DNA of 40,981 bases. It comes from Anaerolineales bacterium (GTDB taxonomy: Bacteria; Chloroflexota; Anaerolineae; Anaerolineales; Anaerolineaceae). Shown here piece after piece: positions 26,419 through 33,810 of the stretch. How positions within the stretch are numbered: the first letter of the stretch is position 1; each line of letters begins with the position of its first letter. The notes under the pieces were generated by a model. The model did not search any database and was not told where the DNA came from. It saw nothing but the letters and a program-made list of their open reading frames with translations. Both the position numbers and the translations under genes were made by a program. The DNA is taken from positions 1-40,981 of the forward strand of contig JAGVAB010000136.1 of assembly GCA_020060485.1 (NCBI GenBank), given 5' to 3'.

Positions 26419-27249
26419 TCAAAGAAAGATTTCCACTTTTGCCACATTCAGGTAAATTGCCACAACACTCAAACCGATCGCCAGAAGACCAGACAAGGCA
26501 AACAACACATCCTTGCCACGAAAATAATATTGATCGTAAAAAGTTCGCTCTTTGGAATCCACATTGAAAGCCTTCAATTCTAAAGCAATCGATATGCGCA
26601 TCGCCCTGCGCAGCATGCTGTCAATCAAAGGCACCGCCACAGGAATGGTTTTTCTGAAACGCTGCGCAATTGAACCGGTATCAATGTCCATTGCTCTGGA
26701 GCGGAATGAGTCAGTAATGGTCAGATAATCTCCGCTCAATTCGGGTAGAAATTTAAAACTGCTGATGACCATCAGTGGATACATATACGAAATACCCAGC
26801 TTGTTCTGTAAAAATTCACCCAAAGCACTGGCCAGTCCCATCAGGTCCGTGGTCATCACAAAAAAAGTACAGGCTGTCAAAGCCAGGACAATGCGCATGC
26901 CCATGGCAACTGCATAGATCGTTCCCTCCAGACTCCAATGCAGGATGCCCCACTGGAAAAGAAAACGTTGACCTTCGCTAACTGGGTAGAAGAAGGGCCA
27001 CGTGAACATGATGAAACCAATCATCATCGGATAGGTGACGATCAAGAACCGGTACATGCGCCGGGCAATCCTGGCAAAGCCAGCCATGATCCATATCCAG
27101 ACCGTGAAAGCCAGAAGGATGAAGGGGTTAGTTACCAAGATTGGGACGATGATCATTCCTAACCACCATAACAGTTTCGCACGTGGATCCAATTCATGGA
27201 TCGGTGATTTCAATTTTCCCATTTCAAGCATTTGCAGGACAAAGGCCAT
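26419..27249 (-). CDS. ecfT: ECF transporter transmembrane protein EcfT
   Basis: This 276-residue protein is of the CbiQ/EcfT family, with an N-terminal cytosolic start (SPIHELDPRAKLLWWL, typical) and about five membrane helices. The coupling-helix region contains LRRAMRISIALELKAFN-like wording, the family's Ala-Arg-x-Gly-type motif that touches the ATPases. It links the two ATPases to the S component. RBS GAGG lies 6 nt before the ATG, and the upstream ATPase ends 30 nt before. Confidence 0.92.
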   Translation of the reverse strand: MAFVLQMLEMGKLKSPIHELDPRAKLLWWLGMIIVPILVTNPFILLAFTVWIWIMAGFARIARRMYRFLIVTYPMMIGFIMFTWPFFYPVSEGQRFLFQWGILHWSLEGTIYAVAMGMRIVLALTACTFFVMTTDLMGLASALGEFLQNKLGISYMYPLMVISSFKFLPELSGDYLTITDSFRSRAMDIDTGSIAQRFRKTIPVAVPLIDSMLRRAMRISIALELKAFNVDSKERTFYDQYYFRGKDVLFALSGLLAIGLSVVAIYLNVAKVEIFL

Positions 27250-27279
27250 AGCAAACCTCTTATAAGTGATTAGTTTTGC

Positions 27280-28101
27280 TTATTGAACGGATAACATCCC
27301 GGCCAGCACCTCAGGAGTGAGAGGGCGATCCAAGGTAACCGCAGGCAGCAGATTTCTTGCCATAAAATACACTTCAGGTGGTTTGATACCTGCGGTCTTG
27401 ATCTCGTCCACCTCAGCAAAAACATCCTGGGTAGTGCCATCCATGAAAACCTGCGCGGCGCGCATGACGATCACCCGTTTGGCATAAAGCGAAACCAGGT
27501 TCATGGAATGGGTGGTCACGATACAGGTATGGCCACGGTCATTCAACTGCTTCACCAACTGCATTAACGCCATCGACTCTTTCCAATCCTGACCGGTAGT
27601 GGGTTCATCAACCATCAGGATGGTTGGTTCCATCGCCAGCACCGATGCCACTGCCAGGCGTTGACGTTGCCCACGGCTCAACTGGAAGGGCATTTCCTCA
27701 TCCAATCCTTCCAAATCCATTTCCCCCAACACCTTTCGGTATAGTTCTTCTACCCGCTCCTCCTCAAATCCCAGATTCCTGGGGCCAAAGACCACTTCCT
27801 CCTTTACTGAATCGGCAAAAATCTGGTGGTCCGGATTTTGGAAAACATAACCCACTGAGCGGGCCAATTCCGAGGTGGGGATATCGGTAGTCTCGCGGCC
27901 ACCCACGATCACTCGTCCCCGTGTAGGTTTTAACAAGCCGTTGAAATGCTTGACAAGTGTGGTCTTGCCGGAACCGTTCTGGCCAATGATGGCTACAAAT
28001 TCTCCCTTACAGATCTGGATATTAACATCCAGCAAGGCATAATCCGAACGGGTTGGGTATTTATAAAACAGGTTTTCCGTACGCAAGACAACATCGCTCA
28101 T
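27280..28101 (-). CDS. ecfA: ECF transporter ATPase (EcfA, second)
   Basis: This 273-residue single-domain ATPase has Walker A GQNGSGKTT at about 40-48, the Q-loop YVFQNPDHQ (the QNPDxQ form is typical of EcfA), signature LSRGQRQR, Walker B ILMVDEPTTG and the switch His in TTHSMN. It has a C-terminal extension used for dimer contact. Its ATG overlaps the stop of the other ATPase gene as ATGA. The two ATPases are different proteins and should form a heterodimer. Confidence 0.94.
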   Translation of the reverse strand: MSDVVLRTENLFYKYPTRSDYALLDVNIQICKGEFVAIIGQNGSGKTTLVKHFNGLLKPTRGRVIVGGRETTDIPTSELARSVGYVFQNPDHQIFADSVKEEVVFGPRNLGFEEERVEELYRKVLGEMDLEGLDEEMPFQLSRGQRQRLAVASVLAMEPTILMVDEPTTGQDWKESMALMQLVKQLNDRGHTCIVTTHSMNLVSLYAKRVIVMRAAQVFMDGTTQDVFAEVDEIKTAGIKPPEVYFMARNLLPAVTLDRPLTPEVLAGMLSVQ

Positions 28102-28949
28102 CGCTGGTTCCTCATCTTCGAAAATTCAGTCTGCCCCTCTTCAAGAGTAATCGGCATTCTGTCAAATTTGTATCCATGATCTTTCACCAAATAATAGGCC
28201 ACCTGGGTTACTTGGGGCGGATAAATACCCAGGCTGATCAGGAAATCCACATCCGAAAGCACTTCGCGGGTGGGTGCATCGCGAATAATCCGGCCTTGAT
28301 CCATTACAATGATACGATCAGCGTGGCGAGCTAACTCATCGATATTATGCTCCACCATAAGAATGGTCTTTCCCTGTCTCTTCAGGTCACCTGCCAGATT
28401 ATGGATCTCTTCAGCTCCCATCGGGTCCAATTCAGAAGTTGCCTCATCCAGGATCAACACTTCTGGTTCCATGGCCAACACTGCAGCCACTGCCACGCGT
28501 TGTTTCTGACCCCCAGACAGATAGAAAGGATGGCGCAGTCGGTTTTCCCGCAGATTGACAAGATCAAGGACATAATTCAGGCGCCGATCAATCTCACCGC
28601 GTGAAATTGACAAATTCTCCAGGGGAAAAGTGATCTCTTTTTCGATGTCTGTCATCAACAGTTGTGCCTCGGCGTCCTGCTGCACCAAACCAACCATCTG
28701 CGCCATTTGTGCCACAGGTGTAGTCGCAGATGAAAAGCCTTTGACAGTTGCCTTGCCGCTGAATTCGCCAAGCAGGATTTGCGGTACGACCCCAATGATA
28801 GCCCAGCAAAGCGTGGATTTCCCTGCACCGGTCGGACCAATAATGCCAATGAATTCACCTTCTTCTATCACCAGATTGACAGACTGCAAGGCCGGCTTGT
28901 TGGCATCCCGATATGTAAAATTAACGTTTTCAAGTTCAACGACGGTCAT
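28098..28949 (-). CDS. ecfA: ECF transporter ATPase (EcfA, first)
   Basis: This 283-residue ATPase has Walker A GPTGAGKST, Q-loop GLVQQDAEAQ, signature LSGGQKQR, Walker B VLILDEATSELD and switch His in MVEHNID. The start was set at ATG 28949 (MTVVELENVNF), preceded by AGGA; this overlaps the end of the upstream gene by 14 bases. A longer reading to 28997 adds residues without ABC similarity. It is the first ECF gene of the cluster. Confidence 0.93.
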   Translation of the reverse strand: MTVVELENVNFTYRDANKPALQSVNLVIEEGEFIGIIGPTGAGKSTLCWAIIGVVPQILLGEFSGKATVKGFSSATTPVAQMAQMVGLVQQDAEAQLLMTDIEKEITFPLENLSISRGEIDRRLNYVLDLVNLRENRLRHPFYLSGGQKQRVAVAAVLAMEPEVLILDEATSELDPMGAEEIHNLAGDLKRQGKTILMVEHNIDELARHADRIIVMDQGRIIRDAPTREVLSDVDFLISLGIYPPQVTQVAYYLVKDHGYKFDRMPITLEEGQTEFSKMRNQR

Positions 28950-29904
28950 GTGGCATATCCTTATCTGTATGGTATCGCTGCGCATCAGCAGCGTCACGGG
29001 CTTCTTGCGCTATACGGGCTGTTTCATTGGCATGGGCAGCAGTCGCCGTACCGAACAGGATCGACTCTACACCCGCCACTTGATATAACCAATCCAGTGC
29101 ACTGCGCACATCCTTCTTTAGATCACCACTCGCCAGAGGCATAAACGCAATGATTTTTTTGCTCGTAGCCTGTACAGCTTTCAGACAAGACTCCCGGTCA
29201 AACCAGGACCATTCCTTGTTGAGCGGTACGGCATATCCTTCAACATCCAGATTGACAGCTTCCACCCTTGGCAGCACCAGTGAGGGATACTGGCTCAACA
29301 AATAAGGCCTGAAACCCTGGCTGCGTGCCAGCCGCACCATTTCTGCCACCACATCCTCACGTCCCAAAGAAACCAGATAATCGGCATCCGCTCCTCCCAA
29401 GAGCACTATCTGGCAATCTTCAAACCCGGCCAGGCGCTTTAAGAATACCGCCTCATCCAGGACGATGCTTCTGATTTCTTGCGCATTGAGCAATGCTGCC
29501 AGGGGATCATACCCAAAAACCAGAATCGCTTCACGGGAAAGATGCTCCTTAACCTGTCGGGCAATGTCCGCCGGCCAAAGCTGTTCTACCAGTGTGCGCA
29601 GAATGCGGTCACGACTGTACTGCAAATACCGTCCATTCAGAAAGACTCCCTGTTCCCAGGTGGGGTTGGCAATCCCAAGAAGGTGATCCCTGGTTTCATC
29701 CAGCAAGCGGCGGAAAAGCCGCGTGTTCACCTCAAAAGAGAGATCATATCCCCGTCCACCCGCCTGATAATAAGCCTGCATGACCGAATAGCAATATTCC
29801 TCATCAAAGAGTTTCCAAAGCAGCTCGCGGCGATAGAGAAAACGAAATTGGTTAAAGGGGTCGCCACCTAATATGGATGGCGGCAAACGGTCAAATCGCT
29901 CCAT
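28936..29904 (-). CDS. Uncharacterised protein upstream of the ECF module, possible divergent TIM barrel
   Basis: This 322-residue soluble protein has no motif I recognise with confidence. It starts LPPSILGGDPFNQFRF, has GGRGYDLSFE near residue 50, and ends with MPLASGDLKKDV...ALDWLYQVAGVESILFGTATAAHANET. The last part resembles the closing strands of aldo-keto-reductase-like barrels (a Gly-Val-x-Ser-Ile-x-x-Gly-Thr pattern). The usual Asp-Tyr-Lys-His catalytic set could not be placed, so an enzymatic role is unproven. It has a good RBS (AAGGAG) and overlaps the first EcfA gene by 14 bases, so it belongs to the transporter operon and may process the same ligand. Confidence 0.75.
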   Translation of the reverse strand: MERFDRLPPSILGGDPFNQFRFLYRRELLWKLFDEEYCYSVMQAYYQAGGRGYDLSFEVNTRLFRRLLDETRDHLLGIANPTWEQGVFLNGRYLQYSRDRILRTLVEQLWPADIARQVKEHLSREAILVFGYDPLAALLNAQEIRSIVLDEAVFLKRLAGFEDCQIVLLGGADADYLVSLGREDVVAEMVRLARSQGFRPYLLSQYPSLVLPRVEAVNLDVEGYAVPLNKEWSWFDRESCLKAVQATSKKIIAFMPLASGDLKKDVRSALDWLYQVAGVESILFGTATAAHANETARIAQEARDAADAQRYHTDKDMPHDRR

Positions 29905-29936
29905 TTACATCTCCTTGCAACAAATACCAGATGTAA

Positions 29937-29949
29937 GAACCAGTGGTTC
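29937..29949. promoter_or_regulatory. Palindrome upstream of the gene at 29904
   Basis: GAACCA-G-TGGTTC is a perfect 13-bp odd palindrome, 33 bases before the start codon, in an 81-bp gap. It could be an operator for an internal promoter. It differs from the two shared operators in this window. Confidence 0.35.
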
Positions 29950-29985
29950 ACGATAAACCAATAATATTCGGGTGAAATATTTACG

Positions 29986-31278
29986 TTAGCGCTTCAATAA
30001 AGACCGCAAAAAATTTGATGCCTGCTGCATTGCCTCCTGATCGGATGGTAATGGCAGCATTTCCAATCCAATCACGCCCTGGTAACCGATCTGGCACAGG
30101 GTTTGGATCACCGCCGCAAATTCAATATGTCCCTGGCCTGGAGCAAGACGGTTGCTGTCCGCAAAATGTACATAACCAATGCGCCCGGCGGCGGCAGACA
30201 ATGCCAGGGGAATGGATCGCTCTTCAATATTCATGTGAAAGGTGTCCGGCAACAAATACAGATTTGGCATAGCGATCTGCTCAATCACTTGCAGACCGTC
30301 GTTCACTGAATTGATAAAATTGGTCTCATAACGATTGATCGGCTCCAGCAACATTTTTACATCTTTGGAGGCAGCATCCTCCGTGCAAACGGCAATGGCT
30401 TCAATGGCCGCCTCTCTTTGATAAGCCATCTCTGCGGGCGTGCCGGTCAACTTGCCGCGAATGCCGCCAATGATCACCATGGCACCCAACTCGGCTGCCA
30501 GTTTTATATGTCCCTTGATGCGTTCCACTGCAGCCTTTCGTTTTTCCTCCAGCGGGGAAACCAGGCACAATCCATCATGCAGGCAAGTTTGTCCGGTGGC
30601 AATGGCTGATACTGAAAGCCCCAACGCTTTCGTTCCCTTCTTTAAGGCTGCCACTTCCAGGTCATCAGGCACCCGCAGGCTGATTTCCACGGTATCAAAA
30701 CCGGTCTCGGCTGCCGCCCGCAGGCCGGCCGCAAGATCACCCGCAAACATCAACGGACCAAAGACCGATTGATATGGTGAAAGAGCAATTCCCAGTTTGA
30801 AATGGCTACAGTCCAGTCCAACTAAATCTGTCCACTTTTCCTGAAAAGCCTGATCAAGTTTGGCCAATCTTGGTAAATGCCGGCCGCCTTCAAAATCGGT
30901 GGCCAGCCAGATGTCCAGGTAATGACAGGCCAGGGTCGGCGTGGTCACCAAAGCTCCCAGGGCCAAAACATTGGCATCGTTGTGAATGCGGCTTTGTCGG
31001 GCAATATAGGGATGGTCGCAAAGCACCGCACGGATGCCAGGATACTTGTTCACCGCGATGGATACCCCCACTCCAGTTCCACATACTACTACACCGCGTT
31101 CACATTCACCGGATGACACTGCCCTGGCGACCTTTTGCGCATAATCAGGATAATCAACTACACTCTGTGCATTATTCGTCCCCTCATCCTGAATATCAAA
31201 ACCCAGGCTGCACAAATAACTGCCAACCGCTTCTTTCAATGGGAAACCAATATGATCTGAACCGATCGCGATCTTCAT
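29986..31278 (-). CDS. Fusion of ribose-5-phosphate isomerase B domain with sugar-phosphate isomerase/epimerase TIM barrel
   Basis: This is one continuous 430-residue frame. Residues 1 to about 145 are an RpiB/LacAB domain: Asp8-His9 (GSDHIGF), Cys66 in VCGTGVG, His99 (RIHNDAN), and Arg133-His134...Arg137 are all in the RpiB positions. From about residue 160 a xylose-isomerase-like TIM barrel follows, with the metal-site Glu in LLEPINRYETNF, PDTFHMNIEE, and VHFADSNRLAPGQGHIEF. Both halves look catalytically intact. Such enzymes interconvert aldoses and ketoses or epimerise ketoses, so a two-step sugar or sugar-phosphate conversion by one chain is likely (inference). The LacI gene ends 19 nt upstream. 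Confidence 0.92.
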   Translation of the reverse strand: MKIAIGSDHIGFPLKEAVGSYLCSLGFDIQDEGTNNAQSVVDYPDYAQKVARAVSSGECERGVVVCGTGVGVSIAVNKYPGIRAVLCDHPYIARQSRIHNDANVLALGALVTTPTLACHYLDIWLATDFEGGRHLPRLAKLDQAFQEKWTDLVGLDCSHFKLGIALSPYQSVFGPLMFAGDLAAGLRAAAETGFDTVEISLRVPDDLEVAALKKGTKALGLSVSAIATGQTCLHDGLCLVSPLEEKRKAAVERIKGHIKLAAELGAMVIIGGIRGKLTGTPAEMAYQREAAIEAIAVCTEDAASKDVKMLLEPINRYETNFINSVNDGLQVIEQIAMPNLYLLPDTFHMNIEERSIPLALSAAAGRIGYVHFADSNRLAPGQGHIEFAAVIQTLCQIGYQGVIGLEMLPLPSDQEAMQQASNFLRSLLKR

Positions 31279-31297
31279 GAAAACCCCTTTAGAGTAT

Positions 31298-32317
31298 TTA
31301 TTTCGAACTTACTGGCACGGGGCCTGTTGTCTCCCGTATCACCAATTCCACCTCCACCCGGGTCTCGGTTTGTGGACTGACGATTTCGCCTTCCATTATC
31401 CTGAGCAGCAGTTCGATACCCTTCAAACCCATTTCATATTTTGCCTGACACACCGTGGTCAACGCCGGGCAGCTATAGGCCGCGTCAGGGATATCATCGT
31501 ATCCCACCACTGAAAAGTCCCGGGGAACTTGCAAACCGCGTTCGTGCAGCGCTCGAATGGCGCCAATGGCCATGATGTCATTGTAGGTAAATACTGCGGT
31601 TGGTGGCTGATCCAGGCTGAGAAGATACTGGATGGCATCGTAACCATTTTCCAGGCGGTAACCACCAGCTGCAATCAGGCGATCATCCAAGGGGATGCCA
31701 TGCTTTTCCAGGGCTGCCTGATATCCCTGAATCCGCTCCTGACTATGGGAAAGAAGCACCGGCCGGGCAATGCAGCCAATACGGCGGTGCCCAAGCTGGA
31801 TCAGGTGTTCGGTTGCCAGAAACCCGCCGCGATAATTATCGGCCACCACTGCCGGGATTTTGACCCCTTCCAGCATGCGGTCCATCATCACCACCGGCAG
31901 ACCATATTCAACCAGCCGATGCGCCGGTTCGGGATCGCCAGTGGCCGGCATCCACAATACCCCGGCAGCGCGTTCCACATATAAATGGTCAAAATACTTC
32001 AGTTCCTGTTCCATGCTGTACTTGGTATGACAAAAAATCACCGTATAATCACGCTCAAAAGCTACAGCTTCAATACCCTGGGCAACTTGGGCAAAATAGG
32101 GATTGATGATATCGGGTATGACCAACCCCAAGATTGAGGTTCGCTGACGACGCAGATTGCGGGCCACTGCATTGGGGCGATAGCCCAGCTCTTTTACAGC
32201 CTGCAGCACCCGCGTTTTCGCGGCATCAGAAACCGGACGCGGGCCGTTATTGATCACATACGAAACTGTAGAAGGAGATACACCAGCCCGTCTGGCAACA
32301 TCATCTCTGGTAACCAT
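31298..32317 (-). CDS. LacI-family transcriptional regulator
   Basis: This 339-residue regulator begins MVTRDDVARRAGVSPSTVS, a LacI helix-turn-helix, with hinge helix PNAVARNLR near residue 50. A periplasmic-binding-protein-like effector domain follows (LGLVIPDIINPYF...). Effectors of this family are usually sugars or nucleobases. The start at 32317 gives standard family length; the frame extends to 32398 but that part overlaps the promoter. A promoter and a CG-centred operator lie just upstream. The same operator half occurs before the 19359 operon. The gene is followed closely by the RpiB fusion, so it probably leads the long operon. Confidence 0.93.
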   Translation of the reverse strand: MVTRDDVARRAGVSPSTVSYVINNGPRPVSDAAKTRVLQAVKELGYRPNAVARNLRRQRTSILGLVIPDIINPYFAQVAQGIEAVAFERDYTVIFCHTKYSMEQELKYFDHLYVERAAGVLWMPATGDPEPAHRLVEYGLPVVMMDRMLEGVKIPAVVADNYRGGFLATEHLIQLGHRRIGCIARPVLLSHSQERIQGYQAALEKHGIPLDDRLIAAGGYRLENGYDAIQYLLSLDQPPTAVFTYNDIMAIGAIRALHERGLQVPRDFSVVGYDDIPDAAYSCPALTTVCQAKYEMGLKGIELLLRIMEGEIVSPQTETRVEVELVIRETTGPVPVSSK

Positions 32318-32357
32318 AGACCATCCTGAAGAGTTTGATAATAAGCGACACGAATTG

Positions 32358-32370
32358 TCGACACGTGTAG
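32358..32370. promoter_or_regulatory. Candidate LacI-family operator at its own promoter
   Basis: TCGACACGTGTAG contains the palindrome ACACGTGT with a central CG and abuts the -10 box of the LacI promoter. It is identical over 13 bases to the reverse complement of 19413-19425. A nearby second CGTGTCG (minus strand) may be an extra half-site. Confidence 0.6.
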
Positions 32371-32398
32371 TATACGGGTAATTTGTAACCCAAGTCAA
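32369..32398 (-). promoter_or_regulatory. Promoter of the LacI regulator and probably of the long operon
   Basis: On the minus strand, TTGACT (32393-32398) and TATACT (32369-32374) are 18 bases apart. The spacer holds the near-palindrome GGGTAATTTGTAACCC. The transcript would start about 45 bases before the LacI start codon. Confidence 0.6.
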
Positions 32399-32413
32399 GT
32401 TACATTTATCACA

Positions 32414-32441
32414 TTCAAGAATTCATAGAATTCAATACAAT
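32414..32441 (+). promoter_or_regulatory. Probable promoter of the carbamoyltransferase gene
   Basis: TACAAT (32436-32441) is a good -10 box. The best -35 is a weak TTCAAG 16 bases upstream, which suggests need for an activator. GAATTC-ATA-GAATTC (32419-32433) lies in the spacer. The operator at 32448 follows directly. Confidence 0.45.
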
Positions 32442-32447
32442 AGAGAT

Positions 32448-32464
32448 AAGTGTTCAGAACACTT
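32448..32464. promoter_or_regulatory. Candidate FadR-type operator before the carbamoyltransferase gene
   Basis: AAGTGTTC-A-GAACACTT is a perfect 17-bp odd palindrome. Its 13-bp core matches 20257-20269 exactly, and the core begins 8 nt after the -10 box in both places. The stretch TAAGTGTTC is shared on the coding side of both promoters. Confidence 0.65.
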
Positions 32465-32540
32465 TTCGATTATCCCTTTCACCAAATGGGAGACTTTTTA
32501 CCTGTTCGATTTCTGCCTCTGTCTTCTCAGTTTGTAATCT

Positions 32541-32557
32541 GGCTATACTGTATAGCC
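32541..32557. promoter_or_regulatory. Second perfect palindrome in the carbamoyltransferase leader
   Basis: GGCTATAC-T-GTATAGCC is a perfect 17-bp odd palindrome, 38 bases before the start codon. Its TATAC/GTATA arms are of a kind often bound by GntR-type regulators. It could be a further operator or, as RNA, a small hairpin. No other copy was seen. Confidence 0.5.
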
Positions 32558-32594
32558 ACTATTCTTGTACTGTATTTCAGGAGGAACCAAGCTT

Positions 32595-33653
32595 ATGAAA
32601 ACAACAGGATTCAAAGGGCGTGATTTCCTGGCCGAAACTGACTTCACGCCACAAGAGATTAAGACCGTTCTTGAGGTTGCCGGTGAACTCAAGCGGCAGC
32701 GAGGCATGGGCATTTTCCATGACGATATGCTGCGCGCCAAAACCCTCTTCATGCTCTTTTACAACCAATCCCTGCGCACACGCAATTCCTTTGAAGCAGG
32801 CATGACCCAATTGGGCGGCCATGCCCATTACCTTGACCCGGACAAGATTTACACCCCGGCTCTGGAAGGAAAAGAAGTTGCCTATTCCACTGAACGTGTC
32901 TCGGATGTGGCTCGCGTCCTCTCCCGCATGGGTGATGCCATCGCCATTCGTTGCTATGGTGATCCCGTTGACTGGGAATACGGTGGAGCGCATGAACTGC
33001 TCAAGGAATTTGCCAAGTGGTCGGATGTGCCTGTATTGAACATGGAAGACGATATTTATCACCCCTTCCAGGGACTGGCGGACATGCTGACCACTTACGA
33101 AGAATTTGGCGGTTTCGAAGGGGTCAACTTTACCATGTCCTGGGCTTATTCTCCTTCAGTACACAAACCGCGCGCCGTTCCCCAATCGGCCATCCTGTTT
33201 GCCAGCATGCTGGGCATGAACGTTACCCTGGCTCACCCCAAGGAAATGGCACTGGATCCAAAGATCATCCAGCAATGTGAAGACTACGCCAAGGATGCCA
33301 AAGGTTCCTTCCGCATCACCCATGATTTTGAAGAAGGTTTCAAGGGTGCCCATGTGGTCTACCCCAAGGCCTGGTGCCCGGTGCAGCTCTTCAAGACGCC
33401 CGTGGGCGAAGATGACAAGAATAAGGCACAGGAAATCTTTGACGCCTACAAATCCTGGAAGACCACCAGCGATTTAATGGAAACCTGTGACCAGAACGCC
33501 ATCTACCTCCATTGCCTGCCTGCCGACCGCGGCTGGGAAGTCAACAATGACGTCATGGACAAAACCGAAGGACCCGGGTGGCGCTCTGCCATTTTTGATG
33601 AAGCTGAAAACCGTCTGCATGTCCAGAAAGCTGTCATGTCGCTGGTCATGTAA
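32595..33653 (+). CDS. YgeW-like knotted carbamoyltransferase
   Basis: This 352-residue enzyme is of the aspartate/ornithine transcarbamylase superfamily. Seen: carbamoyl-phosphate loop SLRTRNSFEAG near residue 57, LGGHAHYLD, HPFQGLADMLT, MSWAYSPS followed by PRAVPQ, VVYPKAWCP and HCLPADRGW. The MxWAYSPS, YPKxW and HCLPAD wording matches E. coli YgeW and related uncharacterised carbamoyltransferases, not OTCase. In phosphorolytic direction such enzymes release carbamoyl phosphate from ureido compounds. AGGAGG lies 10 nt before the ATG. It is divergent from the LacI gene and followed by an intrinsic terminator, so it is transcribed alone. The acceptor substrate is unknown. Confidence 0.9.
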   Translation: MKTTGFKGRDFLAETDFTPQEIKTVLEVAGELKRQRGMGIFHDDMLRAKTLFMLFYNQSLRTRNSFEAGMTQLGGHAHYLDPDKIYTPALEGKEVAYSTERVSDVARVLSRMGDAIAIRCYGDPVDWEYGGAHELLKEFAKWSDVPVLNMEDDIYHPFQGLADMLTTYEEFGGFEGVNFTMSWAYSPSVHKPRAVPQSAILFASMLGMNVTLAHPKEMALDPKIIQQCEDYAKDAKGSFRITHDFEEGFKGAHVVYPKAWCPVQLFKTPVGEDDKNKAQEIFDAYKSWKTTSDLMETCDQNAIYLHCLPADRGWEVNNDVMDKTEGPGWRSAIFDEAENRLHVQKAVMSLVM

Positions 33654-33687
33654 TCCAGTTATACCCATGCAACAAGGCACGTCAACT

Positions 33688-33724
33688 ATCAAGGCCACCC
33701 GGTTTGGGCGGCCTTGATGTTTTT
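33688..33724 (+). terminator. Intrinsic terminator of the carbamoyltransferase gene
   Basis: A 9-bp stem ATCAAGGCC/GGCCTTGAT, extended inside by CCC/GGG, is followed one base later by TTTTT. It lies 35 bases past the stop codon. Confidence 0.85.
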
Positions 33725-33810
33725 CGCCTCGCACAAGATGTTTATTCCCAGAATCATGTACAATTGAGAAAAACAGCTTATTTCACTTCATAGCTCCCCT
33801 GAAGAAAACA

